DNA from: RGIG4079 sp045646905
GTDB lineage: Bacteria; Bacteroidota; Bacteroidia; Bacteroidales; Muribaculaceae
Direction of reading: 5' to 3'
Assembly: GCA_045646905.1 (NCBI GenBank)
Contig: JAZRLP010000024.1
Span: 62,001-126,000, forward strand
Length of the DNA stretch: 64,000 nt
The position numbers and the translations under genes are program-made. The stretch's first letter is position 1; each line of letters starts with the position of its first letter. The notes under the pieces are model-generated. The model ran no database searches, was not told the DNA's origin, and was given only the letters and a program-made list of their open reading frames with translations. This document shows, one piece after another, positions 15,664-25,829 of the stretch.

Positions 15664-18600
15664 TTATGGCATATCAAATAATGGGTCATCTCCTTCTGAA
15701 CCAGTAGGATATGTCGTTTGTTGTTGTTTAGGCTTTTCGGCTGGTTTTTGAGGTTCGTTTTGAGCAGGCTTTTGAGTCTGTTTTGCCTTTTCTTCAACTT
15801 TTGAGTCTTTTGATGGTTCAGCCTTTTTGCTTTTTTTATCTTTCTTGTTTTTCTTTTTGGCTTCTTTTTTAGTTTCGGCCTTGGGAGAGTTGTCAGTCAC
15901 CTCTTTAGATGGCTCTTCAATAGGAGCAGCGACTGAGTCGGTCGATGGTTGAGGTGTGGGTATGCCTTCGCTTTCGCCAAACTCTTCGGGTGGCAATACG
16001 CTCTCTTCGGTAGCTTTGTAGTCTTCTTCGCCACTAAATATGAAGTATTCCTCAAATGAACGACCTTCGTTTATCAATATTTTGAAGTTGCTTTCGCTAA
16101 TTTCTACGGGACGCACTTGTGGAGGTAACTTAAAGTCGGCACTTTCGTCCATGATTTTGCGATATTGCTTCAACTCTTCAAGATTTCTACACCCTTTAAT
16201 GATAACCAATCCGAGTTTGTCAAAGTTCATAAGTTCGAGGTCAAAACTCTTTATTGTAAATGCAGTGAAGTTGTGTCGAGCCACTTCAAAGAGCAATTGA
16301 TTGGCCGAAATTACATCGGTGGGGAATAGAAGCACTAAATAGTGGGGCTCTTGCTCGTTAATAGTGAATTCGGCGGCTTTAGAAGCATTTGCATTTGCAA
16401 CAGAGTCATTGCCGAGTTTAGTTTCCCAGAACATACCACGAAGGTTAGATGAACTGCTTTCGAGTTTGCGACCTTGCGCCATCTGTTTGAGGTATGATGA
16501 TGCTAAAGGAGTGATATCGGTGTCTGGGTATTTCTCAAGCAATTCTTTGAGCGTAGCATTGAATTGCTCTGAATCTTTTTCGGTAATGAACGATAGAGCA
16601 TGCAAGAACATGAATTTGGGCATGATGCGACTCAATGGAAATTTTTCGGTCATGTATTTATAGGCATCATGCACCTCTGCATTGCGATTATTGAGATATG
16701 CCTCATAGGTTGACTCATATAGAGTTTCTTGTTGCACATTCATCATCTTGAGGTTGTCAAAGTAGTTGGGGTCGCGCATCGCAATGCCATAACCACTTTC
16801 GGGGAAGTGCTCAAGAATCAAATCGCGATATTTGTTTGACTCGGCGATTGAATTTTCGCGAACAGCCATAATATACATATTGTAATATACATCAAGGCGA
16901 TAGATGTTGTCGGGGTATTGAGAGAGGAGACGGTTGAATTCAGAGCGTGAAGCATTGAAGTCTTCCATCTTATCTTTGAGAATAATACCCATATTATAGA
17001 GCCCTTCTTGTATAATTTCGTGGGCGGTATTTCTTTCTTCGTCGGTTTTAGGTATTTGTTTTAGATAATATTCGGGGAAATGAGGGTCTTCGGCTCGTTT
17101 GAGCTTTTCTTGTTCCTCTTTAGATAGTTCTTTTTCACCACCTTCATCGATGTCGGTGCTGTCAACACCCTCTCCATTATCATCACCATCGCTCGACTCA
17201 AAATCAGAGGCATTAAACGATGCTTTGTTGCGACGGCGCCAGTCGTCTTCAAGTTTGCGACTACCCCAAGTTTTTTGGAACTCGGTTTTTCCCGCATTTT
17301 TTGTCGCAGTGTTGTAGAAATACCACGAGTCGTCGGTATTGAGAGTGAAAGTTTTGGGGGCTGAAGTGCCAGTGTTTTGAAGGTTAGAGCCTTGAGCTTT
17401 TTGTTGTGCGAGATATTCTTCGCGTTGCGCATTTTCGGCCTCTTCTTTTTCTTTCTTTTTGAGGTCGTCGATGATTTTCTCTATTACTTTGTCTAACTCT
17501 TTGGGCGACAATTTTGATAGACGCAAAAGTGAGTCTTGAAGTGTTACATTTTGAGAATATACGGCCAATTCGTCAAGCACATCTGATCGGCGCTTGATTT
17601 GAGCATAATTGGGATAAGTTTCGGGTAATTGTGGCACAGCCTCGGAGTAGCAAGGTTGTGCTTTGTCGTAGTTGTGGCGAATGTAGTATAGGTCGCCAAG
17701 GGTGACTTGGTTGATAGCTTTGTCAATGCCGTTGCGTGTACTCTTCTCGTTGGCCATTTCATAATTTTCAATGGCGTTGAGAGTGTCTTGGCGAGAAAGA
17801 TATAAATTGCCTATTGCATAATATATTTGGTCGAGATATTCTTTGTTGCGGTCATAGCGAGTCATGCGCTTGAGCGCTTTCACTTCGGGCTCAATATTTG
17901 CTCCCGAATATACCTCGCTTTGCTTTATTCGAGCGTTGAATTGTGTGCGATAGGGAGCATTAGAAGCGCCACCAGCTTTCTTAAATGCTTCGTAGGCTTC
18001 TTGTTTTTTCCCTATGCGTGAGTATAGTTGTCCAAGTAGGAAGCGAAGTCGTATGGTTTGCGAACCATCGGCATAGTCAATCGCTTTCTGTAGATAAGGG
18101 ATTGCTTTTTCGTATTCGTTGAGTTTTATGTAATACCCAGCATATACATTGTTGTATAATTCTTTGAGGGTGTTGTTGGTGAGTTCGTCTTCTTTGATTT
18201 TGATGATGATATTTTCGGTCTCAAAGAGCCATTCAAGGGCGCAATAACTGCGAGCACGCCACAATTTGGCTTCAAGAACAGTTTCGGGCAACCACCAAAA
18301 GTGTTTTGAAGTGTAGAAGAATGTCGATGCAGCACCCAAGAAATCTCCATTATAGAATTGGCTGCGTCCCATCATCATCCATGCATTGTGGAGAAATGGG
18401 TTATATTCTTCGCGCTTGAGCCATTCTTTATATTTAGCATCTTGTTTGCCCGATTTTTTCTTGGGGCGTTTGGTTATAGAGCGCAATTGTATTGCCTTTT
18501 GGGCTTTTTCAATCGAACGGTCAAAGTTTCCATTGGGTTGAGGCGCTTTGGTGTTGATGCGCGCTTCGGTGGGGTGCATATAAAGCAATTGACTATAGTC

Positions 18601-18801
18601 GTCTTCATATTTACCCTCCATTTCCTTGAGAGTTTCTTTGAAATGGGTGTCACCATTGTAGTAGATATTGTATCGAGTGATAAATGCCTGATATTTGCGC
18701 GATGCTGCCGTGTTTTTCTTTGGCGAACACGATGGTAGTGCTGCAATAGAGGTTATCACAGCAATGAGAAGCAAAATATGTAGGCAACGGCGATATTTCA
18801 T
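15664..18801 (-). CDS. porW: Type IX secretion lipoprotein PorW/SprE (TPR-rich)
   Basis: A 1045-residue lipoprotein needed for T9SS and, in gliding species, motility (called SprE there). The signal peptide ends in a lipobox before Cys25 (ALPSCSP), followed by the PorW/SprE N-terminal pattern SRKYQAFITRYNIYYNG. Many TPR-like helical repeats follow (for example ISHARALLGQLYSR-type and YDKAQPCYSEAVPQLPE-type units). The middle contains acidic linkers and the C-terminus a Lys/Glu/Pro-rich low-complexity region ending DPLFDMP. Its length fits SprE/PorW, which are about 800-1200 residues. It is 24 bases upstream of porX on the same strand. Together they imply an active T9SS, which would export the sorting-tail proteins found later in this window. 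Confidence 0.88.
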   Translation of the reverse strand: MKYRRCLHILLLIAVITSIAALPSCSPKKNTAASRKYQAFITRYNIYYNGDTHFKETLKEMEGKYEDDYSQLLYMHPTEARINTKAPQPNGNFDRSIEKAQKAIQLRSITKRPKKKSGKQDAKYKEWLKREEYNPFLHNAWMMMGRSQFYNGDFLGAASTFFYTSKHFWWLPETVLEAKLWRARSYCALEWLFETENIIIKIKEDELTNNTLKELYNNVYAGYYIKLNEYEKAIPYLQKAIDYADGSQTIRLRFLLGQLYSRIGKKQEAYEAFKKAGGASNAPYRTQFNARIKQSEVYSGANIEPEVKALKRMTRYDRNKEYLDQIYYAIGNLYLSRQDTLNAIENYEMANEKSTRNGIDKAINQVTLGDLYYIRHNYDKAQPCYSEAVPQLPETYPNYAQIKRRSDVLDELAVYSQNVTLQDSLLRLSKLSPKELDKVIEKIIDDLKKKEKEEAENAQREEYLAQQKAQGSNLQNTGTSAPKTFTLNTDDSWYFYNTATKNAGKTEFQKTWGSRKLEDDWRRRNKASFNASDFESSDGDDNGEGVDSTDIDEGGEKELSKEEQEKLKRAEDPHFPEYYLKQIPKTDEERNTAHEIIQEGLYNMGIILKDKMEDFNASRSEFNRLLSQYPDNIYRLDVYYNMYIMAVRENSIAESNKYRDLILEHFPESGYGIAMRDPNYFDNLKMMNVQQETLYESTYEAYLNNRNAEVHDAYKYMTEKFPLSRIMPKFMFLHALSFITEKDSEQFNATLKELLEKYPDTDITPLASSYLKQMAQGRKLESSSSNLRGMFWETKLGNDSVANANASKAAEFTINEQEPHYLVLLFPTDVISANQLLFEVARHNFTAFTIKSFDLELMNFDKLGLVIIKGCRNLEELKQYRKIMDESADFKLPPQVRPVEISESNFKILINEGRSFEEYFIFSGEEDYKATEESVLPPEEFGESEGIPTPQPSTDSVAAPIEEPSKEVTDNSPKAETKKEAKKKNKKDKKSKKAEPSKDSKVEEKAKQTQKPAQNEPQKPAEKPKQQQTTYPTGSEGDDPLFDMP

Positions 18802-18858
18802 CTATAATTTAACGGCGAAACTATGGCGTTTATTGCATCATTGTTGATTGTCAACATT

Positions 18859-20889
18859 TCATAATTGAAGCGTTGGCGATTGTGTTGTAGTGGGAGTTGT
18901 GTCGGTGGGATATACCACGCGAGAGTGATACATTGTGCTCACACGATTAATAAACGCTTCTTTAATCACTTTTATATCGCGGAATGAGATAGGCGATTCG
19001 TTGTGCAATCCTTCTTCAATTTGAGCATCAATGATGCGGTTCACTAATGAAGTTATAGCCGAAACCGAATGGTCGCTTAATGAACGAGATGCGGCTTCGA
19101 CCGAGTCGGCCATCATCAATACCGATGTTTCCTTGGTCAATGGGTTAGGCCCGGGATAGGTGAATGGTGTTTCGTCAACAATTTCATTGGGATGGCTTTG
19201 GCTGTAAGTAATATAGAAATATTTGGCTTTGCCACATCCGTGATGTTGGGCAATAAAGTCTTGAATTACTTTGGGTAATTTGGCTTTATTGGCGCGTTTG
19301 AGGCCATCGTTAACATGACTTATCACTATTTCGGCACTCGTTTTGGGGTCGAGAGAGTCATGGGGGTTAACACCTCGTTGGTTCTCGGTGAAGAATGCAG
19401 GATTGCTCAATTTGCCAATATCGTGATACAATGCACCTGCTCGAGCAAGTTGAGTGTTGCCGCCAATGCGTCCCACTGCGTCGGCAGCAAGATTGCTCAC
19501 GGCCAAAGAGTGTTGGAATGTGCCAGGGCATTGTTCTGATAGTTCTCGGAGAAGAGGGTTGTTGATGTCGGATAGTTCAACTAATGTAACCACCGATATG
19601 AGTCCAAATGCTTTCTCAATAATAAACATGAGGATATAGGCAAATGATGTGAGCACCGAGTTGATTGCCATAAAACCAAGAACTCGCCAAGCAAATCCCG
19701 ATAGCGAGCCATTGAGGAGTATCTCAATTGAGAGGTATGAAACGGCATAAGCAATGAATACAAAGAGGGCTGTACGCAATAGTTGTGAGCGTTTTGATAG
19801 TTCTTTGAGTGAATATACTGCAATTGCCCCTGCGCAGAATTCTACAACGATAAATTCAAGTGGGAATGGCGCGAATGATGCACAAATCAATATTTCAATG
19901 ATGTGGCAGAAAATCGCTGTTCGAGCATCGAAGAATACCAATATCAAAACCGGGATTATTACAAACGGCACAAGGTAGATGCCACTGCGGAATAGTGTTG
20001 AGGCAAATGTGGCGCATATGGCAAATGTAGTAATCATCAACAAGATAAATAGCAAGTTGCTTTTGCTGTAAATTGTGTCGCGACAGAAACTTTGAAGGTA
20101 GAGATATAACACAAAAACTAATATCAACACATACAATGATTGCCCCAAAATCTTGAACCATTTAGAGCGGCTTGATTCGGGCGATTGTTGTTTGAGCATC
20201 TCTTGATATGTGTTGAGCACGCGAAACAACTTGTGAGTAACGATTTCGCCACGGTCAATGATGCGTTCGTTTTGCATTATGATGCCTATGGGAGCAGTCG
20301 CTCGAGCCAAGTCTTCATCGTAAGCCTTGTTTGATTGCTCTTCGTTGATAACGATGTTGGGGATTAAGTGTTGTTGGAGATTGACACTTTTGAGGACTTT
20401 GCGGGAGATAGAGTCTTGCACTAAAGAGTCAATCATGAGATATAACTTGCGAGGAGATACGAAGTCTTCGGTTGAAACTTTTTTGAGGAATTTGCCATCG
20501 AGAATGCGTATAGTGGGTAACTGTCCGCGTTCGATTTTTTCATACATTTCGGCATCAACTACTCCTTGCTCATATTGAGAGATGATTTTAGGGGCAACGC
20601 GTTGGTAAATCAACGGATTTTGAGATATGATAGAAATGACGCTATCGAGAGTTACGGCGTTGCGTTGGCATATGGGGGTAAATGCCTTGTTGAGCGAATC
20701 AATAACCTCGGCAGTATCGGGATATATGTATATCTCAAACGGTGCGCTGAGCATGCCATGATCCCACGGCCTGTTTTCTTCATATGTGAGAGTCTCTTCC
20801 TCGCTACGAGGAATAAAATATACTATGGCTACTATGGAAAGAATTAACCATAGGATGTGTGATGTTGTTTTTTTTGAGTTAAAATTCAT
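18859..20889 (-). CDS. 7TM-HD domain phosphohydrolase (PgpH-like)
   Basis: A 676-residue membrane protein: one N-terminal TM helix, a ~250-residue extracytoplasmic domain, six to seven TM helices (about residues 255-440), then a cytoplasmic HD domain with ALYHDIGKLSNPAFF (near residue 487), ISHVNDGLKRA and HHGCGKAKYF. This is the 7TMR-HD architecture of PgpH, which degrades the second messenger c-di-AMP in Gram-positives. Activity on c-di-AMP is therefore likely but not proved. It lies between porW and a Rel homologue on the same strand (gaps 57 and 14 bases), placing two nucleotide-messenger enzymes side by side. Confidence 0.88.
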   Translation of the reverse strand: MNFNSKKTTSHILWLILSIVAIVYFIPRSEEETLTYEENRPWDHGMLSAPFEIYIYPDTAEVIDSLNKAFTPICQRNAVTLDSVISIISQNPLIYQRVAPKIISQYEQGVVDAEMYEKIERGQLPTIRILDGKFLKKVSTEDFVSPRKLYLMIDSLVQDSISRKVLKSVNLQQHLIPNIVINEEQSNKAYDEDLARATAPIGIIMQNERIIDRGEIVTHKLFRVLNTYQEMLKQQSPESSRSKWFKILGQSLYVLILVFVLYLYLQSFCRDTIYSKSNLLFILLMITTFAICATFASTLFRSGIYLVPFVIIPVLILVFFDARTAIFCHIIEILICASFAPFPLEFIVVEFCAGAIAVYSLKELSKRSQLLRTALFVFIAYAVSYLSIEILLNGSLSGFAWRVLGFMAINSVLTSFAYILMFIIEKAFGLISVVTLVELSDINNPLLRELSEQCPGTFQHSLAVSNLAADAVGRIGGNTQLARAGALYHDIGKLSNPAFFTENQRGVNPHDSLDPKTSAEIVISHVNDGLKRANKAKLPKVIQDFIAQHHGCGKAKYFYITYSQSHPNEIVDETPFTYPGPNPLTKETSVLMMADSVEAASRSLSDHSVSAITSLVNRIIDAQIEEGLHNESPISFRDIKVIKEAFINRVSTMYHSRVVYPTDTTPTTTQSPTLQL

Positions 20890-20903
20890 GATATGAATTG
20901 GAT

Positions 20904-23126
20904 TTAATACACGCGACGCGTTTGTTTTACTCCGTTAATTTTGTTTATTTTATTACAAAGGTCGGTCACGACTTGGCTATCATCAACGAGAACCGATAGC
21001 TCGCAACTGAATACTTCGTTTTTTGCTTCAATATTAAGACGACGAATATCGATTGAGAGATTGGTCGAAATCAATTGAATGAGTTCTTGCAAAATCCCAA
21101 AACGGTCGAGCCCCTCAATGTGTATTGTTGCAAGGAATTTTCCTGTTGACACATCCCACTCGGTCGAAAGAATGCGTGACCCGTAACTTGCCTTCAATGC
21201 TATGGCACGAGGACAGTCAAGGGCATGCACTACTACCTCGTTGTCTTCATCAATAAATCCTAATACCTCATCGCCAGGGATAGGACAACAACAATCGGCA
21301 ATTTTGAAATTGGCACCATTTTCATCATGTTTGAGAATATAGGCTTCTTTAGTGTTGATTGTTTTCTCGGCGAGAGGTTTCTCGGTGGTTTTGTTTGACG
21401 ATTTGCGTCGGAATATCTTTGATAATAGTGATTTAGAATCTTGCTTGGTGAGGAATTTCACCATATTGTCGTTTAAAACAATTTCTTTTAGCCCAAGGGC
21501 AAGGTGTAGTTCTTCGCGGTTGGCAAAGTGTAGTGTACCCAATATCTTTGTGATGACTTCGTTGGTTGCCACAAGGTTGTTTCGTTGAAGGAACTCTTTA
21601 AAAATTTTTTTTCCTTCTTCAATGACAGGCTGTTGCTCACGGCGTAGGGCCGCGCGTAAGCGAGTTTTGCCTTTGGCTGTGGCAAGGAAGTTAATCCACT
21701 CGGCGCGAGGTTTTTGTGATTGAGAAGTGAGGACTTCTACCTGGTCACCACTTTTTAACTTGTGAGATAGTGGAACGAGTTTATGATTTACCTTACCGGC
21801 TATACAGTGTAGTCCCAATTGAGTGTGCAACTCAAAAGCAACATCGAGCACAGTTGAGTTGTTGGGCAAGGTGAGTAGTTCGCCTTTGGGGGTAAACACT
21901 ACAATTTCAGAGGCAAACAAGTTGAGTTTAAGGGTGTCGAGAAAGTCGATTGCGCTTGGCTCGGGATTGTCGAGAATGTCCTTAATGGTGCGTAGCCACA
22001 CATTTAGTTCCGATTCTTCATCACCTTCGCCTATTTTGTATTTCCAGTGAGCAGCAAAACCTTTTTCGGCAATCTCATCCATGCGACGACTGCGTATTTG
22101 CACCTCAATCCAGTTCCCTTCAGGCCCCATTACGGTGAGGTGAAGAGCTTGATATCCATTCGCCTTGGGGCTACTAATCCAGTCGCGAGTGCGGTCGGGA
22201 TGCAGTTTGTAAAGGTCGGTAATGATAGAATATATATTCCAACAGGTGACTTTTTCTTGGGCTGGGTCGTCGCAGTCAAAGATGATGCGCATAGCATAGA
22301 TGTCGTATATTTCTTCAAATGGAACTTTTTTCTTTTCCATCTTGTTCCATATCGAATATACCGTTTTCATGCGTGCCTTCGCTTCATATTTGAGCCCTAT
22401 CTCTTTGAGTTTGGTCTTGATGGGTGTCGCAAATTTTTTATAAATTTCATTGCGATGCAGCTCCGACTCTTTTATTTGGTCGCTAATGCGTTGATAGGCT
22501 GCCGGATGTTCATATTTGAAACTCAAGTCTTCGAGTTCACTTTTGATAGAAAAAAGTCCCAATCGATGAGCCAATGGAGCATAGATATAGAGTGTCTCGC
22601 CGGCAATTTTATACTGCTTGTTGGGTGCCATTGACCCCAATGTGCGCATATTGTGTAGGCGGTCGGCCATCTTTATTAGCACCACGCGTATGTCTTCCGA
22701 CATGGTGAGAAGTAGTTTGCGAAAGTTTTCGGCTTGAACCGAGGCCTTGTCGCCAAATATCCCACCCGAAATTTTTGTTAATCCAGCAACGATTTGTGCT
22801 ATTTTCTTGCCAAAATTTTGTTCAAGGTCTTCTATCGTGTACTCGGTGTCTTCCACCACATCATGGAGCAATGCAGCGCATATAGAGGTAGAGCCCAATC
22901 CAATCTCTTGACTCACAATCTTGGCAACGGCAATGGGGTGTAAAATATATGGTTCACCCGAACGGCGTCGCACGCCCTTGTGTGCTTCTTTGGCAAAATT
23001 ATAGGCGCGCGTAATCTTCTCCACTTTTTTTCGGTGGTTGCTTGCGAGATAGCCGTTGAGCACATCTTGAAAAGCTTCTTCAATCATTGCTTCTTCGGCT
23101 ATTGTGTCAAATTTATGTCGCTCCAT
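20904..23126 (-). CDS. Bifunctional (p)ppGpp synthetase/hydrolase, Rel/SpoT type
   Basis: This enzyme makes and degrades the stringent-response alarmone (p)ppGpp. The 740-residue protein has the full long-RSH layout: HD hydrolase domain with CAALLHDVVEDTEY (His-Asp near residue 89, intact), synthetase domain (DIYAMRIIFDC; ANGYQALHLTV), TGS domain (VFTPKGELLTLPNNSTVLDVAF) and a C-terminal ACT/RRM domain (ATIHIEGLDRFGILQELI). A Cys-rich CCCPIPGDEVLG stretch precedes the ACT domain, as usual. The intact HD motif argues for a bifunctional Rel/SpoT enzyme rather than a RelA-like synthase. It is the first gene of the long minus-strand cluster; a candidate minus-strand promoter (TATGTTTG, 23193-23186) is 60 bases upstream. 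Confidence 0.95.
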   Translation of the reverse strand: MERHKFDTIAEEAMIEEAFQDVLNGYLASNHRKKVEKITRAYNFAKEAHKGVRRRSGEPYILHPIAVAKIVSQEIGLGSTSICAALLHDVVEDTEYTIEDLEQNFGKKIAQIVAGLTKISGGIFGDKASVQAENFRKLLLTMSEDIRVVLIKMADRLHNMRTLGSMAPNKQYKIAGETLYIYAPLAHRLGLFSIKSELEDLSFKYEHPAAYQRISDQIKESELHRNEIYKKFATPIKTKLKEIGLKYEAKARMKTVYSIWNKMEKKKVPFEEIYDIYAMRIIFDCDDPAQEKVTCWNIYSIITDLYKLHPDRTRDWISSPKANGYQALHLTVMGPEGNWIEVQIRSRRMDEIAEKGFAAHWKYKIGEGDEESELNVWLRTIKDILDNPEPSAIDFLDTLKLNLFASEIVVFTPKGELLTLPNNSTVLDVAFELHTQLGLHCIAGKVNHKLVPLSHKLKSGDQVEVLTSQSQKPRAEWINFLATAKGKTRLRAALRREQQPVIEEGKKIFKEFLQRNNLVATNEVITKILGTLHFANREELHLALGLKEIVLNDNMVKFLTKQDSKSLLSKIFRRKSSNKTTEKPLAEKTINTKEAYILKHDENGANFKIADCCCPIPGDEVLGFIDEDNEVVVHALDCPRAIALKASYGSRILSTEWDVSTGKFLATIHIEGLDRFGILQELIQLISTNLSIDIRRLNIEAKNEVFSCELSVLVDDSQVVTDLCNKINKINGVKQTRRVY

Positions 23127-23185
23127 AATTTTTAAATGCGGTTAGAGATAGGTGTTACAGATTGAGTTACCGTAATTTCATTATA

Positions 23186-23219
23186 CAAACATACGGAAAA
23201 AACACGGAACAATCACAAA
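23186..23219 (-). promoter_or_regulatory. Candidate promoter of the Rel-family gene
   Basis: On the minus strand TTTG (23219-23216) and TATGTTTG (23193-23186) are 22 bases apart, slightly longer than the usual 19-21, so the match is imperfect. Confidence 0.35.
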
Positions 23220-23317
23220 AAAAGTATTACTTTTGTAGAAAATTTTGCTTTAACTAAAGTTTTTGGCAAAAATATCATAAAAAGAACATCAAAAATCGAT
23301 TTTTAACCTTTTGACCA

Positions 23318-24496
23318 ATGGGAAAATATGACTTTGATCAAGAAATTGATCGTTGTGCAAGTGGGGCATTGAAGTGTGATGCTTTGCAATTATTGTTTGG
23401 TGATGCAAATTTGACACCACTATGGGTTGCCGACACTGACTTTGCAGTGTGCCCTGAGATTTCTAACGCATTAAAGCAACGAGTGGACCATCCCATTTAT
23501 GGGTATGCGTCAACCCCCGAAAGTTATTGGCAATCAATCATTAACTGGTTGAAAAATCGTCATCAATTTGATGTTGCTCGCGAAGAATTGACCTTTGTTC
23601 CTGGTGTGGTGCGAGGTATAGCATATGCTATTAATTATTTTTCACAACCAGGCGATAAAATCCTTATACAACAGCCAGTATATCACCCTTTTAAGAAGGT
23701 TATTGAGGGGAATGGCCGAGTAGTGGTAAATAATCCATTGCGACTTGTTAATGGAGGTTATGAAATGGATTTGGAACAAATGCGCCAAGTTGTTGAAGCC
23801 GAGCGTCCTAAAATGATGATTCTGTGCAATCCTCACAATCCCGTAGGGATTCAATGGGATGCCGATGTGATGCGTCAAGTGGCAAAGATATGCCGTGAGA
23901 ATGGTGTGGTTGTAGTTTCTGATGAAATTCATGGCGACTTGATGTTGTATGGTGAGCCACATATCCCGTTTGTATCGGTTAACGATGATGCGCGTGCTAT
24001 TACAATTACCCTCGGAGCTCCTTCTAAAACATTCAACATCCCTGGATTGGTGAGCTCATGGATGGTGATAAAGGATGAAAAACTACGCGACGAGTTTTAC
24101 CATTGGCTTGAAGTAAACGAGTTTAGCTCGCCTACATTGTTTGCCACAATAGGAGCCGAGGTGGCTTATACTCATGGCGAAGAATGGTTGAACGAGATGC
24201 TCGCATATGTTGAGGGTAGTATCGACATGGTAGAAGACTTTTTAGAAAAAAATATCCCACAAATTAAAATCTTCCGTCCTCAAGCATCGTTCTTGTTGTG
24301 GCTCGATTGTAGAGATTTGCAATTAACTCAACCACAGTTGGTTGATTTGTTTGTTAAAAAGGCTCATTTGGCGCTTAACGATGGCACTATGTTTGGCGAA
24401 GAAGGCGCGGGATTTATGCGCTTGAATATAGGGTCGCCACGCAAAGTGATATTAGAAGCATTGCAATCGCTTGCCGATGCTGTTAAGGCGTTATAA
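23318..24496 (+). CDS. PatB/MalY-type PLP aminotransferase (cystathionine beta-lyase)
   Basis: A 392-residue fold-type I PLP enzyme of the MalY/PatB class, usually a C-S beta-lyase that cleaves cystathionine to homocysteine, pyruvate and ammonia. Motifs: LTPLWVADTDFAVCPEI (class-typical WVADMDF), the cofactor-binding LCNPHNPVG, VSDEIHGDL with the PLP-pairing Asp, the Schiff-base Lys in GAPSKTFNIPGL, and the C-terminal carboxylate-binding Arg in FMRLNIGSPR. It has its own upstream region of 190 bases with a TACTTTTG box (23228-23235), shared divergently with the Rel gene, and is followed after 14 bases by aroA. Substrate cannot be settled by sequence alone. Confidence 0.9.
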   Translation: MGKYDFDQEIDRCASGALKCDALQLLFGDANLTPLWVADTDFAVCPEISNALKQRVDHPIYGYASTPESYWQSIINWLKNRHQFDVAREELTFVPGVVRGIAYAINYFSQPGDKILIQQPVYHPFKKVIEGNGRVVVNNPLRLVNGGYEMDLEQMRQVVEAERPKMMILCNPHNPVGIQWDADVMRQVAKICRENGVVVVSDEIHGDLMLYGEPHIPFVSVNDDARAITITLGAPSKTFNIPGLVSSWMVIKDEKLRDEFYHWLEVNEFSSPTLFATIGAEVAYTHGEEWLNEMLAYVEGSIDMVEDFLEKNIPQIKIFRPQASFLLWLDCRDLQLTQPQLVDLFVKKAHLALNDGTMFGEEGAGFMRLNIGSPRKVILEALQSLADAVKAL

Positions 24497-24510
24497 TATA
24501 AATAATTGAG

Positions 24511-25770
24511 ATGAATTATCGCATATTCCCACCCGAGGAGATGATTGATGCAACAATCACTCTCCCTTTGTCAAAAAGCATTAGCAATAGGGCTTTGATA
24601 ATAAATGCGCTCACTCACAATGCGTTGCCACTTGATGCTATAGCGCAGTGTGATGATACCGATGCTATGGTAGCGGCATTGGCTGCTGATGGCAATGAGA
24701 TAAATGTGGGGGCAGCAGGAACGGCGATGCGATTTTTGACTGCTTATTTTGCATCGAAGCCAGGACGCATAGTCACACTCGATGGTTCGGCTCGTATGCG
24801 TCAGCGTCCTATAGGTGCACTTGTAGATGCTCTTCGCAAGTGTGGCGCTAAAATAGAATATATTGAAAATGATGGGTTTCCTCCTTTGCGCATTGAAGGT
24901 CAAGAACTTGAAGGAGGGGAGGTGTCCTTGCCCGCTTCAATAAGTTCGCAATATATATCGGCGTTGCTCATGGTGGCGCCATTGATGAAGCAAGGGTTGA
25001 AGATTGACCTTGAAGGAGAAATTACATCGCGCCCATATATCATGATGACACTCTCAATGATGCGTCATTGTGGAGTGAAATGTGACTTTGAGGGAAATGT
25101 AATTAAAGTGCCCCATGCTACATATAAAGCTGTGGCATTTGATGTTGAGGCCGACTGGAGTGCTGCGTCATATTGGTATGAGATTTCGGCACTTTCGGCT
25201 GGGTGTATAGCGTTAAAAGGATTGTATGAGGAAAGTTCTCAAGGCGATAGCCGTTTGATGAAATATTTTGAAGAGTTGGGCGTAGATTCGCAGTTTGAAG
25301 ATGGCGAGTTGTCGCTTATGCCATCGCCCGAGCAACGGTCGCATATTGAACTCAATTTAAGTGAACAACCCGATATTGCACAGACGATTGCTGTTACATG
25401 TTGCATGTTGCGCATTCCGTTTAAATTGAGTGGTTTAGCGACACTTAAAATCAAAGAGACCGACCGCATGGAGGCTCTAAAAGCCGAGTTGGCGAAGTTG
25501 AGTTTTGACCTTCGAGTTGAGCAAGATTCGGTACTTATTTGGGACGGAGAACAACATCCGGTGTTTGAGATGCCCAGCATCGACACTTATGATGATCATC
25601 GCATGGCAATGGCTTTTGCTCCTGCTGCATTGTATATTCCTGGGCTGGTTGTCAATAACATTGAGGTAGTGGCAAAGTCGTATCCTCAATATTGGAATCA
25701 CCTATCTGAAGCAGGGTTTACTTTAGTTGATGCCGATATCCCGTTTGATGAAAATTTAGTTCCTGAATAA
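24511..25770 (+). CDS. aroA: 3-phosphoshikimate 1-carboxyvinyltransferase (EPSP synthase)
   Basis: AroA transfers the enolpyruvyl group of PEP to shikimate-3-phosphate, the sixth step of chorismate synthesis. The 419-residue protein shows LPLSKSISNRALIINAL (the Lys-Ser-Ser/Asn-Arg substrate site), NVGAAGTAMRFLTAYFA (family LDAGTAMRFL motif), RQRPIGALVDALR, SSQYISALLM, and the late ETDRMEALKAEL and DTYDDHRMAMAF motifs with the catalytic residues. It starts 14 bases after the PatB/MalY gene. It is slightly short relative to E. coli AroA (427), as in many Bacteroidota. Confidence 0.95.
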   Translation: MNYRIFPPEEMIDATITLPLSKSISNRALIINALTHNALPLDAIAQCDDTDAMVAALAADGNEINVGAAGTAMRFLTAYFASKPGRIVTLDGSARMRQRPIGALVDALRKCGAKIEYIENDGFPPLRIEGQELEGGEVSLPASISSQYISALLMVAPLMKQGLKIDLEGEITSRPYIMMTLSMMRHCGVKCDFEGNVIKVPHATYKAVAFDVEADWSAASYWYEISALSAGCIALKGLYEESSQGDSRLMKYFEELGVDSQFEDGELSLMPSPEQRSHIELNLSEQPDIAQTIAVTCCMLRIPFKLSGLATLKIKETDRMEALKAELAKLSFDLRVEQDSVLIWDGEQHPVFEMPSIDTYDDHRMAMAFAPAALYIPGLVVNNIEVVAKSYPQYWNHLSEAGFTLVDADIPFDENLVPE

Positions 25771-25829
25771 CAAAGAGGCTATATGTTTTGTTATATAATA
25801 TATGTGTAATTTAATGAAAATGCATTAAG

